From NCBI GenBank assembly GCA_964540605.1, contig CAZINM010000014.1, positions 1 through 19,823 of the forward strand: a stretch of DNA of 19,823 bases. Direction: 5' to 3'. This stretch comes from CAZINM01 sp964540605. Its GTDB lineage: Bacteria > Patescibacteriota > Dojkabacteria > SC72 > JAHDCA01. Position numbers and translations under genes: made by a program. Under the pieces are notes generated by a model. It saw nothing but the letters and a program-made list of their open reading frames with translations, was not told where the DNA came from and searched no databases. Positions 1-6,752 of the stretch are shown piece by piece (the first letter of the stretch is position 1; the number at the start of each line of letters is the position of its first letter).

Positions 1-206
1 CCTACATAATTCTCAGAATCCTCTGGCTTGATACTTAAGAGTTTCGGTAAATAATGGGACTCTGCCATTTTTCTTCGTACCACATCAAAAATACATTGAC
101 CATAATCAACTTGATCTCCCACCGATACATATAGCGCAGAATGACCATTAAATGGGATCATAAATGAATAATCTATCAATTGTGGGTTGATCCTAACTCT
201 ATTCAT
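1..206 (-). CDS. Partial CDS: partner protein of the MutL-like gene (N-terminal 68 residues)
   Basis: This reading frame starts with ATG at 206-204 and stays open to the window edge, so only the N-terminus is present. Its start overlaps the stop codon region of the preceding MutL-like gene by 8 bases (199-206), which suggests translational coupling. The visible part has a short beta-rich stretch (about residues 15-40) with the pattern V-G-D-x-V-x-x-G-Q, typical of biotinyl/lipoyl-like barrel-sandwich segments. A segment ending K-P-E-D-S-E-N-Y follows. From memory, genes next to divergent MutL-like proteins in other bacteria have a similar stretch (pro-hydrophobic, then VKVGD.V, then a PEDL..Y tail), but I cannot search to confirm. 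Function unknown. The overlap and an open frame of 68 codons make a real gene likely. Confidence 0.7.
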   Translation of the reverse strand, partial: MNRVRINPQLIDYSFMIPFNGHSALYVSVGDQVDYGQCIFDVVRRKMAESHYLPKLLSIKPEDSENYV

Positions 207-1560
207 TTTTCCAAACTTTCAGTTTATCTTTATTAACACGATAATCAGGGCCATATACTATCGGCTTGATCCTTGCATCAATGAAAAGACTATCATAGAT
301 TTTCTCTTCTGGATCTGAAACTAGTACATTTTCTCGACTTTTTACACCAAATATTTTTGATCCTTGCATTGTCCTTCCCGTAAATACAACTCTCTCATTA
401 TTTTCAACTTTGAAATTAAACTCTCTAAACTCAGATGAAAGAACATATAGATCTCGCCTACCATTCTTTTGATCTATGAATTCACCACTATAAACTGCTT
501 TACCAACCTTGTTACTAGGATTTTCCAAAACCGCCACATATCTAAGGTTGTTCATTACTGAAGATATCGGAACAATATAATTTTTTGTGTTAATTCCCTC
601 TACGAACTTTCTACCGAAAGGAATAAAACGAGAGTCTGTATCAATGAAAAGATCAAAATCCCCTTTCATTTGTAAACCATCTAGAAGTGATATGATTATT
701 TCTTTATCATCAAGCAACCTTGCTAGTAGACCATCAATTACAACAAGTTGGCTTATAGAACCTTCTGCATTATTCAATGTTATTTCAGGTTTATTATTTA
801 AAATTGTCGATAATTGCACAGTTAAGAAAGATCTAAGCATATCGTGCAATTCATAATTATCTGACGCAGTAACAACTCTTGTTAAATAGTTTGCCCACAA
901 ATTCACATTCTCTTCTGCATCCATGTCTACAGAAGAAAATGCCTTTATTTTCTTGTCATTTATTGACCTTATCAATGAATCTTTATTTTCCCAATAAATT
1001 TTTGTGCTAGATGCCTTTTTCTCTTTTTGACCCCTATCATTGAAGAGGTTAATATTTATGATATCGAAGATCTCAAGATCTGCATTTAGGTAAATAAGGC
1101 TTTTATAACCAAGTTTCGATGTTAGATCTGGCAAGAATTTAATTAGTTCAGATTCAGTCTCAACAAAAAGCTCGGCGGTTGGAAGATAAGAATGTAAAAC
1201 TGACATGATCCCTACTCTATTATTAACAGCATTGTGGAAGATGAAAGATATCCCTGACACACCATTACCTTCATCAACAAAATCGATTATCTCTCCCATC
1301 GAAATTCTGGTGTCTGTTGAAATAATGAATTTCCATCCGAAACTGTCCATTAAAGAGCTGAAGTACTCATCCCAAAAAGCTTGTTCTGTAGTTTCATCAT
1401 GTTCAGGATCAAAATATGTTTCGTCATGAAGGATATAATGCCTTCCGATATCGTAATGTGAATACGACAAATTAGCACAGATCGAATTATGCGTTACATG
1501 AATGGTTAAATAAGCATTCTTTTCAACTAAAGGCAGTCTAGACATTTTTATAGATCTCAA
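199..1560 (-). CDS. MutL-like (glutamate mutase L-type) actin-fold protein, divergent
   Basis: The protein has about 450 residues and no membrane segment. Residues 15-32 are in the position of an ASKHA phosphate-1 loop, but the Asp-x-Gly-x-Thr signature is absent (I-H-V-T-H-N-S). Residues 150-170 resemble the start of the second lobe. Residues 271-318 fit the MutL pattern best: a hydrophobic strand, G-L-L, then L-L-D-G-L-Q-x-x-G, a D, and P-x-x-G. The C-terminus has F-I-D-A-R-x-x-P (426-433), like the I-D-A-R-G-R-P near the end of MutL. MutL is an ATPase/chaperone linked to B12 glutamate mutase, and no mutase gene is present here. The family match is pattern recognition, not a search. Start: the longest frame begins with TTG at 1560, but an ATG at 1545 is five codons in. 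A TATAAT at 1567-1572 fits either, leaving a leader of about 0 or 15 bases. Confidence 0.6.
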   Translation of the reverse strand: MRSIKMSRLPLVEKNAYLTIHVTHNSICANLSYSHYDIGRHYILHDETYFDPEHDETTEQAFWDEYFSSLMDSFGWKFIISTDTRISMGEIIDFVDEGNGVSGISFIFHNAVNNRVGIMSVLHSYLPTAELFVETESELIKFLPDLTSKLGYKSLIYLNADLEIFDIININLFNDRGQKEKKASSTKIYWENKDSLIRSINDKKIKAFSSVDMDAEENVNLWANYLTRVVTASDNYELHDMLRSFLTVQLSTILNNKPEITLNNAEGSISQLVVIDGLLARLLDDKEIIISLLDGLQMKGDFDLFIDTDSRFIPFGRKFVEGINTKNYIVPISSVMNNLRYVAVLENPSNKVGKAVYSGEFIDQKNGRRDLYVLSSEFREFNFKVENNERVVFTGRTMQGSKIFGVKSRENVLVSDPEEKIYDSLFIDARIKPIVYGPDYRVNKDKLKVWKNE

Positions 1561-1566
1561 TAATCA

Positions 1567-1597
1567 ATTATACAACAGTATACATTCCAATAATCAA
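1567..1597 (-). promoter_or_regulatory. Probable promoter of the MutL-like gene
   Basis: A perfect -10 hexamer TATAAT (minus strand) occupies 1572-1567. A -35-like TTGATT lies at 1597-1592 with a long 19-base spacer. Transcription would begin near 1560, at or a few bases before the start codon. The promoter lies directly after the terminator of the ribosomal operon, so the MutL-like gene probably has its own transcript. Confidence 0.45.
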
Positions 1598-1605
1598 AGA
1601 AACAA

Positions 1606-1627
1606 ACGGCCCGCATGAGCGAGCCGT
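1606..1627 (-). terminator. Rho-independent terminator of the rpsF-ssb-rpsR operon
   Basis: Read on the minus strand, ACGGC-U-CGC pairs with GCG-G-GCCGU around a four-base loop (UCAU). This makes a 9-bp stem in which the middle pair is a U-G wobble, followed by a U-rich tail (TTGTTTCTTTG). On the plus strand the same middle position is a C-A mismatch, so the structure is oriented for the minus strand. It starts 33 bases beyond the rpsR stop. Confidence 0.85.
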
Positions 1628-1660
1628 CCTTTATCATTAACAACTTATGCATTTCTAATA

Positions 1661-1966
1661 CTATGCATCTGCTGCAACATAAGGCAGAAGTGCCATAAAT
1701 CTAGCTCTTTTGATTGCATTTGAGAGCTGTCTTTGATGCTTTGCACATACGCCTGATTTCTCTACAGATATGATCTTACCCCTTACGCTACTAAATTTCT
1801 TCAGTTGGTAAACATCTTTGTAGGTGACAAACCTCTCACCAGCCTCACAAAGTGGGCATTTTAGATCATATTGTATTTTCTTTCTCCTTGACCTTCTTTT
1901 TGTATCCGTTTCCTCAGTGATAATAGTATCATCGAATACATCAGAAAGAGTTGGTTTTACATCCAT
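1661..1966 (-). CDS. rpsR: Ribosomal protein bS18
   Basis: This is 30S subunit protein bS18, which binds with bS6 on the platform of the small subunit. The C-terminal two thirds carry the family signature: Y-K-D-V-x-x-L-K-K-F, G-K-I, then C-A-K-H-Q-R-Q-L, A-I-K-R-A-R and A-L-L-P-Y. Cys pairs C-P-L-C (37 and 40) and C-A-K-H (C74, H77) could form a zinc site, as in the Cys-containing form of S18. The N-terminus adds about 30 mostly acidic then Arg/Lys-rich residues. I prefer the ATG at 1966; an in-frame TTG at 1972 is two codons upstream. It is the last gene of the operon, 28 bases after ssb and followed directly by a terminator. No rplI follows. Confidence 0.96.
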   Translation of the reverse strand: MDVKPTLSDVFDDTIITEETDTKRRSRRKKIQYDLKCPLCEAGERFVTYKDVYQLKKFSSVRGKIISVEKSGVCAKHQRQLSNAIKRARFMALLPYVAADA

Positions 1967-1994
1967 TACCAAAAATATCTAAATTAATAAAAAA

Positions 1995-2468
1995 CTAGAA
2001 TGGAAGATCATCTTCTAACGGGAGATCATCTTCACTTCCTGCATTATCTTCATCAGCTCCAGCTTCATCACTTGTTGATCCGGCTTTATCTGTTGAGCTA
2101 TCTGAACTTGAACCTGAAGCTCCACTCTTTCCTTTTCCATCAAGTAACTTCATTTCGGACATTCTAACTTCTGTTTTGTATCTAGTAACCCCATCATCAC
2201 CTTCCCATGATCGTGTTGTGAGTTCACCTTCTACATAAACAAGCATCCCCTTAGCTAAGATCTGCTGACAAATTTCAGCCATCTTACCCCAAGCTACTAT
2301 ATTATGGAACTGAGCTGATTCCTGCATATCTCCATTAGCATCTTTCCACGATTTATTCGTGGCTACGCCCAATGTAGCTACAGGTGTGCCGTTAGCGGTA
2401 AACCTAAGCTCCGGATCCCGGGTTAGATTACCAATTAACATCACTTTATTTAAAGAACGTACTGACAT
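1995..2468 (-). CDS. ssb: Single-stranded DNA-binding protein
   Basis: SSB coats single-stranded DNA in replication, recombination and repair. Residues 5-110 form the OB fold, with the N-terminal family pattern N-K-V-x-L-I-G-N-L-T-R-D-P-E and the T-x-W-x-x-x-x-G region (83-90). A Ser/Gly/Asp-rich flexible linker follows. The C-terminus ends in the acidic tip D-D-L-P-F that recruits partner proteins. The tip is nearly duplicated (E-D-D-L-P-L-E-D-D-L-P-F). At 157 residues the length is normal. The gene lies between rpsF (69 bases upstream) and rpsR (28 bases downstream), the classic rpsF-ssb-rpsR order. The bases AGG and AAGG lie just ahead of the ATG, one of the few hints of a Shine-Dalgarno sequence in the window. 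Confidence 0.97.
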   Translation of the reverse strand: MSVRSLNKVMLIGNLTRDPELRFTANGTPVATLGVATNKSWKDANGDMQESAQFHNIVAWGKMAEICQQILAKGMLVYVEGELTTRSWEGDDGVTRYKTEVRMSEMKLLDGKGKSGASGSSSDSSTDKAGSTSDEAGADEDNAGSEDDLPLEDDLPF

Positions 2469-2537
2469 CCTTGCCTACTAATAAATTTAACTATTCTATT
2501 TATAACTCAGTACTATGAAAATAATGTTAAAAAAACA

Positions 2538-2903
2538 TTATTCTTTTACTTCATCTTTCTCATCTTCGCTGAAATCTTTCTTTTTCAGCACACTACCAAG
2601 TTCTTCTGACCTGGTAATCTTCACAACAATGTATCTTAATACTTCTTGCTTAAGTTCCATCTGTCTTCTTAATTCTTTTATAGATCCAGAAGGCATTGTC
2701 ATTTGATAGACAATGTAATAACCCTCGTTATGGCCTTGTATCTTGTATGCTAAATACCTTTTACCCCATACATCTGTATCATCTACAGAGCCACCTAACT
2801 CTTTAGCAAGAGACATTATACCTGTGTGAACTGACTTTCTTACATCATCAGGTAGCAAGGGTTTCAATGCCACCATCATTTCGTATTTATTCGTCAATTT
2901 CAT
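2538..2903 (-). CDS. rpsF: Ribosomal protein bS6
   Basis: This is 30S subunit protein bS6, partner of bS18. The sequence shows the family's N-terminal strand (Y-E-M-M-V-A-L-K-P), W-G-K-R-x-L-A-Y-x-I (46-55), G-Y-Y-I-V-Y (61-66) and E-V-L-R-Y-I-V-V-K (87-95). An acidic and Lys-rich tail takes it to 121 residues, usual for bS6. It is the first gene of the rpsF-ssb-rpsR operon, with a promoter at 2945-2973 giving a leader of about 35 bases. A GGG directly touches the ATG, too close for a normal Shine-Dalgarno site. In many bacteria this leader binds the S6:S18 complex for feedback control. I could not recognise that motif here. Confidence 0.96.
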   Translation of the reverse strand: MKLTNKYEMMVALKPLLPDDVRKSVHTGIMSLAKELGGSVDDTDVWGKRYLAYKIQGHNEGYYIVYQMTMPSGSIKELRRQMELKQEVLRYIVVKITRSEELGSVLKKKDFSEDEKDEVKE

Positions 2904-2944
2904 CCCAATTTCATTTAGTTAAATTATGAACCAGAGGTCGAGTG

Positions 2945-2973
2945 ATTCTAACAAAAAGTGGACAATATTCCAA
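2945..2973 (-). promoter_or_regulatory. Promoter of the rpsF-ssb-rpsR operon
   Basis: On the minus strand, TTGGAA (2973-2968) is separated by exactly 17 bases from TAGAAT (2950-2945). The -10 box is extended by an upstream TG (TGTTAGAAT). This is the best sigma-70-type promoter in the window. Transcription would start near 2938. Confidence 0.65.
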
Positions 2974-3051
2974 TATGCTTTATAAGAATGAATAACCAGT
3001 AATTTTAAAGACACTTTTATAAAGAAATATGTTTTAAATAAATGAAAATGT

Positions 3052-3060
3052 TGGTATATT
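3052..3060 (+). promoter_or_regulatory. Extended -10 promoter of the Nudix gene; probable leaderless start
   Basis: TGGTATATT is an extended -10 element ending nine bases before the ATG at 3070. Transcription would begin about 2-4 bases before, or at, the start codon. No good -35 box is visible. Confidence 0.4.
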
Positions 3061-3069
3061 TGAAATAAT

Positions 3070-3543
3070 ATGGAAAACACAAATAAAGATCTTTCAGTAT
3101 TAGTTGACGACACAGTTCTGAATATCAGGGTCGTGATCCTACTTAAATCAAAAAATGGCTATATATTTGAAAAATCAAAAAATGGCTATTTTTTTGCATT
3201 AGGAGGACGAGTAAAATTACACGAATCTACGATCGAAGCCTGTGCTAGAGAACTTTTAGAGGAGGTTAAATTGCAAAATATTGATGTCAAGATGTCCGGT
3301 GTTGTAGAAAATTTCTTCAAAATGGATGAAGAGAAATACCACGAGATAAATTTTGTTTTTAGAGGAACATTGAAACAATCCATTGATATCAAATCTTTAG
3401 GCTCTGATAAAGGTAATCTTGGTTATGTATATATACTTCCAAAGGATTTTGATAAATATGACATCAGACCGAAAGCTTTACTAGAAGCAATAAATTCAGA
3501 TCGAACTTTTTTACATATTGTCAGTAAAGAGCGATCTAATTGA
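3070..3543 (+). CDS. Nudix (MutT-like) hydrolase
   Basis: Nudix enzymes hydrolyse nucleoside diphosphates linked to another group. The Nudix box spans residues 46-68: G-x5-E (G46, E52), seven residues, R-E-L-L-E-E (60-65), then V-K-L. The usual Gly near the box end is Lys67; the metal-binding R-E and E-E residues are kept. At 157 residues the protein is a single Nudix domain with little else, so the substrate cannot be predicted (nucleotide clean-up, mRNA 5'-end processing or a sugar nucleotide are all open). It is a lone plus-strand gene, divergent from rpsF and convergent with ychF. Residues 26-43 hold an imperfect duplication (K-S-K-N-G-Y twice) encoded by a 27-bp tandem repeat. There is no Shine-Dalgarno sequence. 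Confidence 0.88.
   Translation: MENTNKDLSVLVDDTVLNIRVVILLKSKNGYIFEKSKNGYFFALGGRVKLHESTIEACARELLEEVKLQNIDVKMSGVVENFFKMDEEKYHEINFVFRGTLKQSIDIKSLGSDKGNLGYVYILPKDFDKYDIRPKALLEAINSDRTFLHIVSKERSN
3145..3198 (+). repeat. 27-bp imperfect tandem repeat inside the Nudix gene
   Basis: Two 27-base units (3145-3171 and 3172-3198) agree at 24 positions, including 18 identical consecutive bases. They encode nine residues twice, seven of them the same, directly before the Nudix box. Overall spacing to the box looks normal for the family, so this may be sequence convergence rather than an inserted copy. Confidence 0.7.
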
Positions 3544-3616
3544 TCCAACCTAACAAAATTTTTCTTAACAATGATCTATCAATATCTCAATTAATTAACT
3601 CAGATAAGAGTTACGA

Positions 3617-4729
3617 TTAATTATTATATATGATCACATAATCCCCATCCTGCACAATATACTCTTTACCCTGATTTCTTACTAACCCAACCTCTTTAGC
3701 AGCGTGAAATCCTCCCGCATCGATCATTTTTTCTACATTTACAACATCAGATGTGATAAACCCATCAGATAGATCTGTATGTATCACACCAGCAGCTTCT
3801 TTTGCATTTGCTCCTTGAACAATAGACCAAGCGTTACACTCTTTCTCATTTCCAGTATAAAAGGTTATTAAATTCAATCTTTTATATGTTGCTTCGATAA
3901 TATCTGGAAGTAGAATTGGTTTATCATCGAGTAATGATAAAAACTCATTCTGTTCATCGGTATCCATATTTTCAAAATCTCCAAGAGTTTTAACATCAAC
4001 CGCTAGAACGATATCACTTACATTTACTTTCTGTCTAAATTGTTCAAGTAGCTCTTTCTGCTTATTATCATCGGATCCCTCCTTTATATTTATTATGAAC
4101 AGTCTTGGTTTTATGCTCAAAAGTGTTAATTCTTTTATAAAGGGTTTTTCTTCATCATTAAAATCAACACTTAATGCAGGAAGACTTTTATCGAAAGCAT
4201 CTAAAAGTTTTTGTAAAGCATTAAGATGCATTTTGGTATCTTTATCATTTGTGACTCTGGCTTTTTTCGAAACTTCAGCAAAACTTTTAGAGACAGTTTC
4301 TAGATCTTTGAGAATAAGCTCTCCTTGAACTATCTCGTAATCCTCCCAAGGATCTATTCGGTCATAAACATGAGAAATTGAATCGCTAGTAAATCCTCTT
4401 AATACATAGATTATTAGATCAACCTCTCTTATATGTGAAAGAAATTTGTTACCTAAACCTTCCCCCTCTGAAGCTCCCTTAACAAGCCCTGCTATATCAA
4501 CATATTTAATTAAAGATGGAACTTTTTTCTCGGTTTTATAAAAGTCTGAAAGTTTCTCAAGTCTTGGATCTTTCACCTCAACAACACCAATATTTTTATC
4601 AATAGTACAAAAAGGAAAGTTTTCTGCTGGAACAGAATTATGAGTAATAGAATTGAAAAGTGTTGATTTACCAGCGTTAGGTAGCCCAACTATTCCTGCA
4701 GAAAGTCCGTGTGATCTAGTGACTGACAT
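3617..4729 (-). CDS. ychF: Redox/ribosome-associated ATPase-GTPase YchF (Ola1 family)
   Basis: YchF is a universal Obg-family P-loop NTPase that binds ribosomes and prefers ATP. The G1 loop G-L-P-N-A-G-K-S is at 15-22 and the G3 D-I-A-G-L-V-x-G-A at 78-86, followed by E-G-x-G-L-G-N-x-F-L. The G4 site is N-I-K-E (214-217), the N-x-x-E form that explains ATP preference in this family, in place of N-K-x-D. A helical arm lies between about 120 and 190. The TGS domain fills the C-terminus (from about 288), with A-A-G-V-I-H-T-D and Y-I-V-Q-D-G-D. At 370 residues the length is typical. The N-terminus has about five residues more than common YchF, but I see no better start. Transcribed alone, divergent from the transglutaminase gene. 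Confidence 0.97.
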   Translation of the reverse strand: MSVTRSHGLSAGIVGLPNAGKSTLFNSITHNSVPAENFPFCTIDKNIGVVEVKDPRLEKLSDFYKTEKKVPSLIKYVDIAGLVKGASEGEGLGNKFLSHIREVDLIIYVLRGFTSDSISHVYDRIDPWEDYEIVQGELILKDLETVSKSFAEVSKKARVTNDKDTKMHLNALQKLLDAFDKSLPALSVDFNDEEKPFIKELTLLSIKPRLFIINIKEGSDDNKQKELLEQFRQKVNVSDIVLAVDVKTLGDFENMDTDEQNEFLSLLDDKPILLPDIIEATYKRLNLITFYTGNEKECNAWSIVQGANAKEAAGVIHTDLSDGFITSDVVNVEKMIDAGGFHAAKEVGLVRNQGKEYIVQDGDYVIIYNN

Positions 4730-4740
4730 ATTCTATAAGA

Positions 4741-4757
4741 TTTACAAAAGATGTAAA
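4741..4757. repeat. Perfect inverted repeat between ychF and the transglutaminase gene
   Basis: TTTACA-AAAGA-TGTAAA: two 6-base arms around a 5-base spacer, 12 bases upstream of the ychF start in the 87-bp divergent intergenic region. The symmetry and position suit an operator, but an arm of this length can occur by chance in AT-rich DNA. Confidence 0.3.
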
Positions 4758-4816
4758 TTATCCTATTTTAAATTATTATTAAGTAGGATATTTTACCATT
4801 AAAACATTTAAATACT

Positions 4817-6655
4817 ATGAAATCATCGAGAAGAACCTTACTTATCTCATTTTTCACGATTTTCTCTCTATTTTTACCATCTCTAACCTACTCCCAGGAT
4901 CAAACAGATTTTGAAGTTAATACAGAATATACAATAACCTATCAAGGTAGCGATTCTGTGATAGTTGAAGAGGAGATCCATTTTATTTGTAATAATGAAG
5001 ATTACTTCTATCCTGCTCAAGATGAAAGAATATTCACATTACCTGATTTTTCGTTAAATCCTGATGGAAGTGAGAGAGCATTTAAGATCTCAACTGTTCA
5101 AGTTGAAGATGAGAATGGAGATCCAATAAGATTTACTACAAATGAGACAGATACTGGAGTAGATGTCATATTTTCTGAAGCAAGAGATGTTACAAAATGG
5201 AATAGTGAAACATACACAGTAACTTACGAAACTCGAGAATTAATTGATAAGAACGGTAATATTATTAATATTTATATTCCAGGTTTACCTAAAGAGGTCG
5301 ATTTTTTAACAGAAGATCCTAATTTAGGTCTGAAAACTTCATATGCATTTAACACCAAAATTATTGTACCAAGCAGTTCAGAAGATGAATCGTATATGTA
5401 TCCAATTGGTGTATACAAAAAAAGTACAGAAGAAAATCGTAGAATATACTCTATTGATGCTGAAGATAGATTAGGTGAAAGTGGTTGGATCCAACTTGGT
5501 TCTGAGCAGTATTACTACTTCAAATTAGTTCAAACTACTCCAAAAACTGACAATATCATCCCCACCGAAGTAAATAAATATACAAATCTTGTTTCTACAA
5601 ATGTATTCGAGATCCCATTACCAAAAGAACATCCTGAGACAAATCAGAAAGTGCTGATCTCTAGGATCGATCCAGAGCCTTTAGATATAGATCTTGATAT
5701 TGAAGGTAATTATATTGCTATATTTGAGACTCCAGCCAATCAACAATCAGAAATAATAATTGAAGGTTATGTTACCCTCGAAAACATCAAGGAATTAAGA
5801 GAGATCCCTGATATTCCACTCGATGAGTACAAGCAACAAATAACTTCAGACCCTGCCCTACAAAGATATCTAACAGAGGGTCAATTTTGGGAAATAAATG
5901 ATCCAGTGGTTAAAGAACCTGCATTGCAGATTTTAGAAGGTAAAGAAATGTTAATGGAGCTAATTAGGGCTAATTATGATTTTGTTGTAGATAATCTTGA
6001 TTATAGCTACTCAAAAGTTACCGGTGATAATACTCGACTTGGTGCTGTAACAACTTTAAATGGTGGTCCAGCCGTTTGTATGGAATATTCAGACACCATG
6101 ATCGCTTTATTAAGAGCCCAAGGTATTCCAGCAAGAGCTGCTATCGGTTATGGGAACGATCCAACTGGTGCTGAAAATATTATTGGAGATGAAAACGCTT
6201 TAGTCCAAAATATCGGTCATCAGTGGCTTGAGGCGTGGGTACCTCAATATGGATGGCTATCATTAGATCCAACTTGGGGAGAATCTGAAAGGAAATATAT
6301 TGGAAGTAATCTTGATCATATTCTATGGTATACGATCGGTTCCGACGATCAGAAGTTCATTGGTACAACGATACAATCTGCTGACCCTATTTATGAAACC
6401 ACTTTTGAAAGCTACGATCTGTATCTAAGAGCTTTATCAAAAACTGAATTTGAAAGTATTACTGATCTGATCCCACTAGAAAAGATAATTCTTGAATATA
6501 AAAATGTTGAATTGGATCAAACTAGTATGTTCTTAAAAACGACTTCTATTGGTAAAGTAATTGTTATCGCAATACCAGTGATAGTTATCCTTGTGCTTAT
6601 TTTCATCATTACAAGTGTTATTACAGCACTGATCAGAATGTCAAAGAGAAAGTAA
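4817..6655 (+). CDS. Secreted, membrane-anchored transglutaminase-like protein
   Basis: The N-terminus is a signal peptide: K-S-S-R-R, a hydrophobic core, then a likely cleavage near T-Y-S/Q (about residue 26). Residues 27-370 are beta-rich and not assigned to a family. Residues 380-510 are a transglutaminase-like papain-fold domain with the expected triad: Cys421 (G-G-P-A-V-C-M-E-Y-S), His468 (G-H-Q-W-L-E-A-W-V) and Asp484 (L-D-P-T-W). One membrane helix at about 581-605 precedes a short R-M-S-K-R-K cytoplasmic tail, so the enzyme domain would face outward. Such domains act as proteases, transpeptidases or amidases; cell-wall or surface-protein processing is plausible but not shown. It is a single gene on its strand, followed by a terminator. 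It has no Shine-Dalgarno sequence and I see no clear promoter. Confidence 0.87.
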   Translation: MKSSRRTLLISFFTIFSLFLPSLTYSQDQTDFEVNTEYTITYQGSDSVIVEEEIHFICNNEDYFYPAQDERIFTLPDFSLNPDGSERAFKISTVQVEDENGDPIRFTTNETDTGVDVIFSEARDVTKWNSETYTVTYETRELIDKNGNIINIYIPGLPKEVDFLTEDPNLGLKTSYAFNTKIIVPSSSEDESYMYPIGVYKKSTEENRRIYSIDAEDRLGESGWIQLGSEQYYYFKLVQTTPKTDNIIPTEVNKYTNLVSTNVFEIPLPKEHPETNQKVLISRIDPEPLDIDLDIEGNYIAIFETPANQQSEIIIEGYVTLENIKELREIPDIPLDEYKQQITSDPALQRYLTEGQFWEINDPVVKEPALQILEGKEMLMELIRANYDFVVDNLDYSYSKVTGDNTRLGAVTTLNGGPAVCMEYSDTMIALLRAQGIPARAAIGYGNDPTGAENIIGDENALVQNIGHQWLEAWVPQYGWLSLDPTWGESERKYIGSNLDHILWYTIGSDDQKFIGTTIQSADPIYETTFESYDLYLRALSKTEFESITDLIPLEKIILEYKNVELDQTSMFLKTTSIGKVIVIAIPVIVILVLIFIITSVITALIRMSKRK

Positions 6656-6693
6656 TATCAATAGTTATCAGTCTAGTTTAATTTCATATAGAA

Positions 6694-6722
6694 AAAAGTG
6701 GCATAGAAAATACGCCACTTTT
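6694..6722. terminator. Bidirectional terminator between the transglutaminase and AMP phosphorylase genes
   Basis: AAAAGTGGC pairs perfectly with GCCACTTTT (9 bp, 11-base loop). On the plus strand the stem runs into TTTTATTCTT, and on the minus strand into TTTTTTCT, so it can serve both converging genes. It lies 39 bases after one stop and 31 before the other. Confidence 0.85.
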
Positions 6723-6752
6723 ATTCTTAAAATTTTTGATCTTTTCTTATTT

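Noticed and set aside
2904..2944. S6:S18-binding leader structure upstream of rpsF
   Set aside because: Only a 4-bp hairpin (GACC/GGTT) could be drawn. The conserved motif was not recognisable.
2919..3113. 64-residue minus-strand ORF between rpsF and the Nudix gene
   Set aside because: It covers both divergent promoters and the Nudix start and has the composition of translated AT-rich spacer.
3596..3613. TAACTC-AGATAA-GAGTTA hairpin between the Nudix gene and ychF as a terminator
   Set aside because: The stem is only 6 bp and AT-rich, with no U-tract on either side.
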